From positions 1 to 60,091 of the forward strand of contig JBIKLF010000016.1 in assembly GCA_044359955.1 (NCBI GenBank): 60,091 nt of DNA. The letters are read 5' to 3'. A program made the translations under genes and the position numbers. Below, piece by piece: positions 32,156 to 39,389 of this stretch (the first letter of the stretch is position 1; each line of letters opens with the position of its first letter). Source of the stretch: JACTMZ01 sp044359955 (lineage in GTDB: Bacteria > Verrucomicrobiota > Verrucomicrobiia > Chthoniobacterales > JACTMZ01). A model generated the notes under the pieces. That model made no database searches. It saw only the letters and a program-made list of their open reading frames with translations, and was not told the origin of the DNA.

Positions 32156-32935
32156 ATGGAAACCCTCCTAGTCTTAAGTCCGGGTCAATACAGTCTCGTT
32201 TACAACGTGCTGAGTTTGACCATCGCCGCCATGGGTGCCTCAACCGTGTTCTTCTTTTTGTCACGCGGTTCCGTGCTCCCCAAATACCGTCCAGCCCTCA
32301 TTGTTTCGGGCCTCGTCACCCTCATCGCCTGTTACCACTACGTCCGCATCTTCATGAGCTGGACCGGTGCGTTTGAATTCGGCGACATGGGCTACATTGC
32401 CTCTGGTGAGCCGTTTAACGACGCTTACCGCTATGTCGACTGGTTGCTCACCGTGCCCCTTCTCCTTGTCGAACTGGTGGCTGTTTTGTCGCTGCCGAAG
32501 AGCGTCACCCGCTCCCTCCTTGTCCGCTTGGTCATCGCCGCGCTTCTCATGATCGGCCTTGGCTACCCCGGCGAAATTTCCGCCGATAATAGCACCCGCT
32601 GGTTGTGGTGGACCTTGAGCATGATCCCCTTCCTCTACATCCTCTATGTGTTGTGGGTGGAACTCTCCAAGTCGTTGGATCGTCAACCTGCTGCCGCCCA
32701 AGGCCTGATCAGCGGAGCCCGCCTGCTCATTCTCGTGAGCTGGGCCTTCTACCCGATCGCCTTCATGCTTCCGATGCTCGGCATCGGCGCCGCGGGCTCG
32801 ATCAATGTCGGCCTCCAGGTCGGCTACAGCATTGCGGACATCGTCGCCAAGTGCGGCCTCGGCCTCTACGTCTACTTCATCGCCCGCGCCAAGTCGGCCG
32901 ACGAAGATCCGTCGTATGCCTCGGCCTCGCACTAA
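32156..32935 (+). CDS. Xanthorhodopsin-like light-driven proton pump
   Basis: 259 residues, seven membrane helices, start ATG 32156. Helix C reads YRYVDWLLTVPLLLVELV: D95 (acceptor), T99 and E106 (donor), the outward proton-pump triad. Leu103 sits at the blue/green tuning site, predicting green absorption. His61 (CYHYVRI) matches the counterion-partner His of xanthorhodopsins. Helix G YSIADIVAKCG carries Schiff-base Lys232. From memory the protein aligns closely with Salinibacter xanthorhodopsin (PGQYSL, PKYR, FNDAYRYVDWLLTVPLL), but the antenna-window Gly156 is Trp152 here (TRWLWWTLS). It ends in a strong terminator; retinal genes follow. Confidence 0.95.
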   Translation: METLLVLSPGQYSLVYNVLSLTIAAMGASTVFFFLSRGSVLPKYRPALIVSGLVTLIACYHYVRIFMSWTGAFEFGDMGYIASGEPFNDAYRYVDWLLTVPLLLVELVAVLSLPKSVTRSLLVRLVIAALLMIGLGYPGEISADNSTRWLWWTLSMIPFLYILYVLWVELSKSLDRQPAAAQGLISGARLLILVSWAFYPIAFMLPMLGIGAAGSINVGLQVGYSIADIVAKCGLGLYVYFIARAKSADEDPSYASASH

Positions 32936-32955
32936 ACGCTGACCCGTTAATCACC

Positions 32956-32992
32956 GCGGCCGGGGCTCCCAGAGCCCCGGCCGCTTTTTTTT
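32956..32992 (+). terminator. Strong rho-independent terminator after the rhodopsin
   Basis: Perfect 13-bp stem gcggccggggctc (32956-32968) / gagccccggccgc (32972-32984), 3-base loop, then eight T. It uncouples rhodopsin mRNA from the carotenoid genes that begin 45 bases later. Confidence 0.95.
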
Positions 32993-33003
32993 ACTCCCCC
33001 CTT

Positions 33004-33037
33004 CAGGTCTCAAGTCTCCTCCCTCCGCCTTCTCTTC
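33004..33037. repeat. Pyrimidine-rich leader repeat before crtE
   Basis: caggtctcaagtctcctccc and following pyrimidines run up to the crtE ATG. A near copy (caggtttcaagtctccg...) is at 53974-54007 at the tyrS 3' end. No purine-rich ribosome site is seen before crtE. Confidence 0.5.
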
Positions 33038-34039
33038 ATGCCTTCCCCTCGCGTTAACAAGGTCACACCCCGCGACAACCTCGCGCTCGTCGAACAAATC
33101 CTCACCGACGCCACCCTCACCCCCGGCCGTCTCGGCCAAGCCGCCGCCTATCTTCTCGAACGCCCCGGCAAACGCGTCCGTGCCCGCCTCAGTCTCGACC
33201 TCGCCGACAGCCTCCAACTCCCGCCCGAACAAGGCATCGCTCTGGCCGCCGCCGTCGAACTCCTGCACAACGCCTCGCTCGTTCTCGACGATGTGCAGGA
33301 CAACGACGAAATGCGCCGCGGCCGCGCCAGCATCTGGCGCACCTTCGGACGCAGCCAAGCCATCAACCTCGGCACGTTCCTCATCGCCCAATCCACGGCC
33401 CTCGCCGCGCGCCTTCCCGACATCAGTCCGCTTTTCGCCGCCACCTTGCGCGAAGCAACGGCCGGACAATCCGCCGAAATCGATTTCCACACCGCCACGC
33501 CCACCCTGCCCGCTTACGAAAAAATGGCCGAGGCCAAAACCGGCGCCCTCTTCGCCCTCGCCGCCCAATCCGTCGCCACCCTCGCCCGCCTCCCCGACGA
33601 ACTCGCCGCCACGATCGGAAATTCCTTCGCCCGTCTCGGTGCGGCCTACCAAATCCAAGACGATCTCGCCGACGCCTTCGGTCTCAAAGGCCGCGCCCGC
33701 GCCGGCCTCGATCTCCGCGAAGGCAAAGCCAACAGCCTCGTCCTCTTCCACCTCGCCCTCCGCCCCGACGACAGTGCCGCCCTTCTCGCCTTCCTCCGCC
33801 ATCCATCCGCCCGCACCGAAAACACCCCGCTCGACGCGTGGCTCCAGCAACTCTTCACCTCCGGCGCCGTCGCCGCCGCGCAGGAACACCTCCACCGCCT
33901 TTGCGACGAAATCACCTCGGCCTCCGCCACGCTCCCCGCCCCCTTCGCCCCGCACCTCGCCACCCTCGCCGCCGGCATCCGCGAACCCGCCATCTTTCAA
34001 CGCGCCGCGAATCCGACCACTTGTAGCGGCGGTCTATGA
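33038..34039 (+). CDS. crtE: Geranylgeranyl diphosphate synthase
   Basis: 333 residues, polyprenyl-synthetase fold. First Asp-rich motif LVLDDVQDND at about residues 80-89; second YQIQDDLAD near 205. KRVRARL at about 45-51 contributes to IPP binding. Makes the C20 precursor for carotenoids. Its stop codon lies inside a palindromic repeat (34022-34046) and overlaps the crtI start by ATGA, so the final residues NPTTCSGGL are repeat-encoded. Confidence 0.88.
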   Translation: MPSPRVNKVTPRDNLALVEQILTDATLTPGRLGQAAAYLLERPGKRVRARLSLDLADSLQLPPEQGIALAAAVELLHNASLVLDDVQDNDEMRRGRASIWRTFGRSQAINLGTFLIAQSTALAARLPDISPLFAATLREATAGQSAEIDFHTATPTLPAYEKMAEAKTGALFALAAQSVATLARLPDELAATIGNSFARLGAAYQIQDDLADAFGLKGRARAGLDLREGKANSLVLFHLALRPDDSAALLAFLRHPSARTENTPLDAWLQQLFTSGAVAAAQEHLHRLCDEITSASATLPAPFAPHLATLAAGIREPAIFQRAANPTTCSGGL

Positions 34040-34046
34040 CCGCCGC
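34022..34046. repeat. cggcggtctatgaccg repeat spanning crtE stop and crtI start
   Basis: Perfect 9-bp stem gcggcggtc/gaccgccgc with loop tat. The central tATGA is both the crtE stop (TGA) and the crtI start (ATG). Related copies at 9944-9968 and 53899-53961 are intergenic. Confidence 0.82.
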
Positions 34047-35526
34047 ACCATCCTCCTCCCGCGCTCTCGTCATCGGCTCCGGCTTCGGCGGACTCGCCGC
34101 CGCCCTCCGCCTCCGCGCCCTCGGCAAAGAAGTCACCTTGCTCGAACGCCAACCCGACCACGGCGGACGCGCCCGCGTCTTCCGCCGCGACGGATTTTTC
34201 TATGACGCCGGCCCGACCGTCCTGACCGCCCCCTTCCTCTTCGACGAACTCTTCGCCCTCTTCGGCGAAAACCGCGCCGACCACATCGAATTCCTCCCGG
34301 TCAAACCGTGGTATCGCATGATCGACGACCAAGGCCGCAGCTTCGACTACGGCGGCACCGTCGAAGACACCCTGCGCGAAATCGCCAAATTCAATCCGCT
34401 CGACCAACGCGGATACCTGCGCCTTCTCGAAAAGTCCCGTCAACTTTACGACACAGGCTTCACCAAACTCGCCGCCGAGCCCTTCAGCACTCTCACGGAC
34501 ATGATCCGCATCCTGCCTGATCTCGTCCGCCTGCGCGGCGACCGCACCGTCTACGATCTCGTCTGCCGCCACCTGCGCGATCCGTCTCTCCGCATGTTCT
34601 TCAGCATCCAGCCTCTCCTCGTCGGCGGCAACCCCTTCGACACCTCCTGCCTCTACTCCCTCATCCACTACCTTGAACGCCAATGGGGGGTCTGGTTCCC
34701 CCGCGGCGGCACCGGCGCCCTCGTCGACGCCCTCCTCGCCCTCGGTCAGCGCCACGGCGTGCAGTTCCGCCATAGCGCCACCGTCGAAGAAATCCTCATC
34801 CGCCACGGACGCGCCGCCGGCGTCCGCCTCGCCGGCGGCGAACAACTCGACGCCGACCTCGTCGTGGCCAACGCCGACCCACCCACCGTCTACCGCCAAC
34901 TCATCCCCGCCGTCCACCGCCGCAAGTGGACCGATCGAAAACTCTCCACCCGCCAATACTCCATGGGCCTCTTCGTCCTCTTTTTCGCCACCAACCGCCG
35001 CTACGAAGACGTCGCCCATCACACCATCCTCTTCGGCCCCCGCTACCGCGGACTCCTCGACGACATCTTCAAGCGCGGCATCATCGCCGACGACTTCAGC
35101 CTCTACCTCCACCGTCCCACCGCCACCGATCCATCCATGGCGCCCGGCGGACACGACACCTTCTACGTCCTCTCCCCCGTCCCGAACCTCCAACACCCAA
35201 TCGACTGGGACACCGAAGGCCCCCACTACGCCCAGCGCATCCTCGACCACTTGCAAAAAACCATCCTTCCCGATCTCGACCAACACCTCGTCTCCCAGTT
35301 CCACATCGCCCCGCCCTACTTCCGCGACGCCCTCCTCACCACGCACGGCACCGGCTTCTCCATCGCGCCCATTCTCACGCAATCCGCCTGGTTCCGCTTC
35401 CACAACGAAAGCGAAGACGTTCCCGGCCTCTACTTCGTCGGCGCCGGCACCCACCCCGGAGCCGGCATGCCCGGCGTCCTCAGCTCCGCCAAAGTCGTCG
35501 AAAACCTCCTCCGCCGCGCCGCATAA
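34036..35526 (+). CDS. crtI: Phytoene desaturase
   Basis: 496 residues. N-terminal FAD-binding RALVIGSGFGGLAAALRL, then LLERQPDHGGRA and DAGPTVLTAP; C-terminal FAD motif YFVGAGTHPGAGMPGVLSSAKV is the bacterial CrtI signature. Introduces double bonds in phytoene to give lycopene. Coupled to crtE by a 4-base overlap; a 118-bp gap with a gggcac...gtgc repeat precedes crtB. Confidence 0.93.
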   Translation: MTAAPSSSRALVIGSGFGGLAAALRLRALGKEVTLLERQPDHGGRARVFRRDGFFYDAGPTVLTAPFLFDELFALFGENRADHIEFLPVKPWYRMIDDQGRSFDYGGTVEDTLREIAKFNPLDQRGYLRLLEKSRQLYDTGFTKLAAEPFSTLTDMIRILPDLVRLRGDRTVYDLVCRHLRDPSLRMFFSIQPLLVGGNPFDTSCLYSLIHYLERQWGVWFPRGGTGALVDALLALGQRHGVQFRHSATVEEILIRHGRAAGVRLAGGEQLDADLVVANADPPTVYRQLIPAVHRRKWTDRKLSTRQYSMGLFVLFFATNRRYEDVAHHTILFGPRYRGLLDDIFKRGIIADDFSLYLHRPTATDPSMAPGGHDTFYVLSPVPNLQHPIDWDTEGPHYAQRILDHLQKTILPDLDQHLVSQFHIAPPYFRDALLTTHGTGFSIAPILTQSAWFRFHNESEDVPGLYFVGAGTHPGAGMPGVLSSAKVVENLLRRAA

Positions 35527-35644
35527 ACCACCGATTTTCAGGGGGCACGGGCAGCCTGCCCGCCCGTGCGCGGGTCCCGCCCGTCACGACCCAAAACCCA
35601 CCCTCCTCTCTGCGACCTCTGTGCGTAAAAATTCCATCCTCTCC

Positions 35645-36502
35645 GTGAGCACCCCCGAAGCCATCCTCGCCCGCGCCGGCAAAAGCTTCCACCTTGCCGG
35701 AAAATTCCTCCCGCCCGACCGCCGCACCGCCGCCACCCAACTCTACGCCTTCTGCCGCGGCCTCGACGACCTCGCCGACGAAACCGGCGACGCCGCCCAA
35801 ATCGAAGCCGTCGCCACCGCCCTCGAAAAGAACGACACAACACATCCCCTCGCTGCCCTCTACCTCACCCTCGAAAATCCCGACCCCGCTCCGGCCATCG
35901 CCCTCGCCCGCGCCTTACGCGACGACACCGGCCCGACACAAATCGCCGACGAACGCGCCCTCCTCCGCTACGCGCACGGCGTGGCCGGCACGGTCGGACT
36001 CATGATGGCCCGCGTCCTCGGCGCCACCGATCCCGCCGCGGGTTGGCACGCCATCGACCTCGGCATCGCCCTCCAACTGACCAACATCGCCCGCGACACC
36101 CGCGAAGACGCCGACCACACCCGCCGCTATCTCCCCGCCACCTGGCTTGACCTCCCACCCGCGTCCATCCGAAGCGCCCCCGAGCGCGTCCACCAAGCCG
36201 CCCTCCGCTGCCTCTCCCTCGCCGGGCCCTACTACGCCAGCGGCCTCGCCGGACTCACCTATCTCCCACGCGAATCACGACGCGGCATCCTCATCGCCGC
36301 CAAAGTCTACCGCGAAATCGGCGAAGAACTCCGACGGCAAGGCCCCCACCGCACCACCGATCGTGTCATTGTCCCCGTTTGGCGCAAGGCCACCCTCGTT
36401 GCCCAAACTTTCTTCGCGCCCGCGCCATCGACCCCGCTCGTCCCGCCTCACAACATAGCACTTCACCACCATCTCGAAGGCCTCGCGGGGGTACATCTAT
36501 GA
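35645..36502 (+). CDS. crtB: Phytoene synthase
   Basis: 285 residues from a GTG start at 35645 (MSTPEAILARAGKSFHLAGKF); a much longer in-frame extension through crtI is a shadow. Both Asp-rich motifs are present: YAFCRGLDDLADE and LTNIARDTREDADHTRRYLP. Condenses two GGPP to phytoene. The ATG of crtY overlaps its stop by four bases. The start codon is inferred, with no upstream ATG in frame close by. Confidence 0.9.
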   Translation: MSTPEAILARAGKSFHLAGKFLPPDRRTAATQLYAFCRGLDDLADETGDAAQIEAVATALEKNDTTHPLAALYLTLENPDPAPAIALARALRDDTGPTQIADERALLRYAHGVAGTVGLMMARVLGATDPAAGWHAIDLGIALQLTNIARDTREDADHTRRYLPATWLDLPPASIRSAPERVHQAALRCLSLAGPYYASGLAGLTYLPRESRRGILIAAKVYREIGEELRRQGPHRTTDRVIVPVWRKATLVAQTFFAPAPSTPLVPPHNIALHHHLEGLAGVHL

Positions 36503-37710
36503 CACCCCGCGGCGCCGAACTGCCCCAAGGTAGGGATGCGCGGCCTCGCGCGTCCGCCCGACCTGAAACGGACGAGCGAGCCGCTCGTCCCTACCAATAC
36601 GACCTCGCCTTCGCCGGCGCCGGCCTCGCGGCCGTCAGCCTCGCCGTCCGCCTCGCCGCGCTCCCCGATCCGCCCAAGATCATCCTCATCGACCCCCGCA
36701 CCGAATTCCCCCGCGACCGCACCTGGTGCCACTGGCAACTCCACGAAACCCCTTTCGACCACGCCATCACCCACCGCTGGCACCGTTGGACCGTCCGCAC
36801 CCCCACCGTAGGCACGGTCGCCGCAGCGCCCGCTCGCACGCCCTACATCCGCATCCCCGCCGACCGCCTCCACCAAATCGCCGCCGAAAAACTCACCGCC
36901 TCCCCCCACGTCACCATCCTCCGCGGCGTTTCCGTCCACACCATTGACCAACACCCCGACCACACCACGCTCCATCTTTCCGACGGACAGCACATCACCG
37001 CCGCCTGGACCTTGGACAGCCGCCCCCCCGAAAACGACCAAGCCCCCTGGCGCCAAATCTTCCGCGGCCTCGAACTCCACTCCCCCGAAGCCAACCTCGA
37101 CACCGAGACGGTCACCCTCATGGATTTCCAATCCGCCGACTCCGGCGGAATCCGCTTTTTCTACGTCCTCCCCCTCGACCCCCAAACCGCCCTAGTCGAA
37201 GACACGTGGCTCGTTCCCTCCGACAAATCTCCCACCTTCTCCAACGACGAAATCCTGTCCTACGCCCGAAAAAATCTCTCCGCCACCACCTGGAAAATTC
37301 GCCACCAAGAAGAAGGCAACCTCCCCATGGGCCTCCTCCGCGCCCTCAAAATAAAAAACCGCATCATCCCCTGGGGCACAACAGCCGGCGCCGTGCGCGC
37401 CTCCTCCGGCTACGCCTTCTCCCGCATCCAACGTGCCAGCGAGACGATGACACAATACTGGTCGCAACACCGCCGTCCCGATCCCGTCATCACCCATGAA
37501 TCCAAACTCCTCGCGTGGATGGACCGCGTTTTCCTTCGCGCCATGACCCGCCACCCGGAACGCGTTCCAGCCTATTTCACCCGCCTCTTCGATCGCGTCC
37601 CGCCCGATGCGCTCATCCGTTTTCTTGAGTCGGAGCCGCGCCCCGCCGATATTCTGCAAGTCATGCGCGCCCTGCCGCCCGCGCCTTTCCTAGCCGCCGC
37701 GCTCCGATGA
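36499..37710 (+). CDS. crtY: CrtY-type lycopene beta-cyclase
   Basis: 403 residues. The dinucleotide fold begins at about residue 34 (YDLAFAGAGLAAVSLAVRL), followed by RTWCHWQ, DFQSADSGGIRFFYVLPL and EEGNLPMGL, as in bacterial FAD-dependent CrtY cyclases. Converts lycopene to beta-carotene. The first 33 or so residues (MTPRGAELPQGRDARPR...) are encoded by a palindromic repeat (36529-36595) and are unlike the family; a second repeat fragment (36808-36824) encodes VGTVAAA internally. Coupled to crtB and blh by ATGA overlaps. Confidence 0.88.
   Translation: MTPRGAELPQGRDARPRASARPETDERAARPYQYDLAFAGAGLAAVSLAVRLAALPDPPKIILIDPRTEFPRDRTWCHWQLHETPFDHAITHRWHRWTVRTPTVGTVAAAPARTPYIRIPADRLHQIAAEKLTASPHVTILRGVSVHTIDQHPDHTTLHLSDGQHITAAWTLDSRPPENDQAPWRQIFRGLELHSPEANLDTETVTLMDFQSADSGGIRFFYVLPLDPQTALVEDTWLVPSDKSPTFSNDEILSYARKNLSATTWKIRHQEEGNLPMGLLRALKIKNRIIPWGTTAGAVRASSGYAFSRIQRASETMTQYWSQHRRPDPVITHESKLLAWMDRVFLRAMTRHPERVPAYFTRLFDRVPPDALIRFLESEPRPADILQVMRALPPAPFLAAALR
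36529..36595. repeat. Palindromic repeat encoding the CrtY N-terminal extension
   Basis: Arms 36529-36556 and 36569-36595 are imperfect inverse copies (ggtaggga...cgtccg and cggacgag...tccctacc) around a 12-base centre. It is read in frame within crtY. Confidence 0.78.
36808..36824. repeat. VGTVAAA repeat fragment inside crtY
   Basis: gtaggcacggtcgccgc, identical to the first 17 bases of the palindrome at 4904-4920. Reading frame is the same at both sites. Confidence 0.75.
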
Positions 37711-38669
37711 ACACTTGGTTCCCCGCCTTCCGTCGCCGCCACACCCTCGCGGTTGTGGCTCTCCTCGCCCTGGCCCTCATCGTTTCCCCGCTGGTCCCAG
37801 CGCTTCCGCTGTCCGTTCAATTGACCCTCCTCGCCGCCGCCGTCGCCCTCTTCGGTCTCCCCCACGGCGCGCTCGATCTAGCTCTTGTCCAAGGCGCCTC
37901 CCGCGGATCATGGCGCGCCCTCGCCGCCGCCGTCGGCGTCTATCTTGTCGTCTCCGCCGCCGTCCTCGCCGTTTGGCTCGCCGCCCCGGTAGTTGCTCTA
38001 TGCGGATTTCTCGCCATCGCCATCATCCACTTCGGCCTCGGCGATACTGAAGATCTGCGCGGACCCCAACGCGCCCTCGAAGTTATCGCCCGCGGCGGCT
38101 TCGCTGGCATCGCCCCGCTCGTCTTTCACCCGCAAACCACCCGCGACCTCTTCGCCCTCTTGGTCGGTCCCCACGCCACCGCCGCACTCGATAGCACCAT
38201 CAACACCGTCATGCCCGCCGCCGGATGGCTCTGGGCCGCCTGCCTCGTCGCCGCCCTCCTCTGGCGCCTCCTCCAACGCACCCCCGGGTGGCTTCCCGCC
38301 ACGGCCGAACTCCTCCTCACCACCGCCATCTTCGCCGTCTTCCCTCCGCTCGCCGCGTTTCTCATCTACTTCAGCTTCGTGCATTCCGTGCGCCACATTG
38401 CCGACCTCGGTGCCGCCCGGTTCCCCGAGTCCGCCACCCGCGCCCGCCGCTGGCTTCTCCTCGAGAGCTTTCCCTTCACCGCCGCCACCGTCCTCCTCGC
38501 CGCCCTCGCCTGGTTTATCTTCGCGCAGTCCATCGACTTCAACGAGGCCCTGCTTCGCATCATCTTCTGGGGACTCAGCGCCCTCACCATGCCCCACATG
38601 ATCCTCACCGCATGGTGGCACGGCCGCGGCGACCCGCAACCCGGCGACCTCTTCACCCGCCATGTCTGA
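37707..38669 (+). CDS. blh: Brp/Blh-family beta-carotene 15,15'-dioxygenase
   Basis: 320 residues, strongly hydrophobic with about eight membrane spans. The iron-ligand His residues of the family are seen in FGLPHGALDL, IIHFGLGDTED, FSFVHSVRHIADL and TMPHMILTAWWH. Cleaves beta-carotene to two retinals, the rhodopsin chromophore. Starts within the crtY stop (ATGA) and overlaps the methyltransferase by 8 bases. Confidence 0.92.
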   Translation: MNTWFPAFRRRHTLAVVALLALALIVSPLVPALPLSVQLTLLAAAVALFGLPHGALDLALVQGASRGSWRALAAAVGVYLVVSAAVLAVWLAAPVVALCGFLAIAIIHFGLGDTEDLRGPQRALEVIARGGFAGIAPLVFHPQTTRDLFALLVGPHATAALDSTINTVMPAAGWLWAACLVAALLWRLLQRTPGWLPATAELLLTTAIFAVFPPLAAFLIYFSFVHSVRHIADLGAARFPESATRARRWLLLESFPFTAATVLLAALAWFIFAQSIDFNEALLRIIFWGLSALTMPHMILTAWWHGRGDPQPGDLFTRHV

Positions 38670-39354
38670 AGCCGTCCACGCCTTCTTCTCGCAATGGGAC
38701 ATCTACCGTCTCTGCATCGAGCACAACACACTCCACCACCGCGAGGTCGGCGAGATCCTGCGGCGTGAATTGCTCACCCGCACCGAACCTTTCACCTTCC
38801 TCGACCTCGCCTGCGGCGACGCCGACCTGACCGCCGCCGCCTTGTCGGGAACCAAGGTCTCCTCTTACACCGGTGTTGATTTTTCCTCCCCGGCGATCGC
38901 TCTCGCTGCGGAAAAAACCGCCACCCTTCACCACCCGCGCCGTTTTCACGAACAGGACTTCACGCACTTCCTGAGCGACAACAACGAAACCTTCGACGTT
39001 ATCTATCTCGGACTCTCCCTGCATCATCTCGAGACCGCCACCAAGCGCGAGATGATGCAACACCTCCGCCGCGCCACGGCCAAAGGCGGATCCTTCTACC
39101 TCTTCGAACCCATCCTGCACGACGGCGAATCGCGCGAAGGCTATGTCGAGCGCTGGGCCGAAGCGATGGACGGTCCCTACGATCCGTTCCCACCCGCCGC
39201 CCGCACCGCCTTGCGGGACCATGTCCGCGCATCGGAACGACCGGAATCAGTCGAAGAATACCTCGCGTCCGCACAAGCCGCCGGATTCTCCCATGGTGAA
39301 ATCCTCTTCACCGACCCCAGCAATTTCTACGCCCTCTTCCGCTTCAAAGGCTAA
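38662..39354 (+). CDS. Class I SAM-dependent methyltransferase of the retinal cluster
   Basis: 230 residues. Motif I FLDLACGDADLTAAAL (about residues 45-60), acidic YTGVDFSSPAIALA, then FDVIYLGLSLHHLE (motif IV) and the post-core FEPILHDGESREGYVERW. It is soluble and of small-molecule type. Its ATG lies within blh, so it is translated together with the retinal-forming enzyme. The substrate is unknown; no spirilloxanthin-type or ubiquinone-type signature is evident. Confidence 0.78.
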   Translation: MSEAVHAFFSQWDIYRLCIEHNTLHHREVGEILRRELLTRTEPFTFLDLACGDADLTAAALSGTKVSSYTGVDFSSPAIALAAEKTATLHHPRRFHEQDFTHFLSDNNETFDVIYLGLSLHHLETATKREMMQHLRRATAKGGSFYLFEPILHDGESREGYVERWAEAMDGPYDPFPPAARTALRDHVRASERPESVEEYLASAQAAGFSHGEILFTDPSNFYALFRFKG

Positions 39355-39389
39355 CCAAAGCACCCTCCCCCGCCTGCCGCCGCCCCGCC

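Noticed and set aside
32156..32935. Chloride or sodium pump, or sensory rhodopsin
   Set aside because: Helix C is D-T-E, not NTQ, NDQ or TSA, and no transducer gene is next to it; outward proton pumping is the best reading.
33180..34205. 341-residue Ser/Pro-rich open frame in the crtE region
   Set aside because: A +1 shadow of crtE; low-complexity composition and no start context.
34673..35644. In-frame N-terminal extension of crtB through crtI
   Set aside because: The extra 324 residues are Ser/Pro/Thr-rich shadow of crtI; phytoene synthase homology begins only near 35645.
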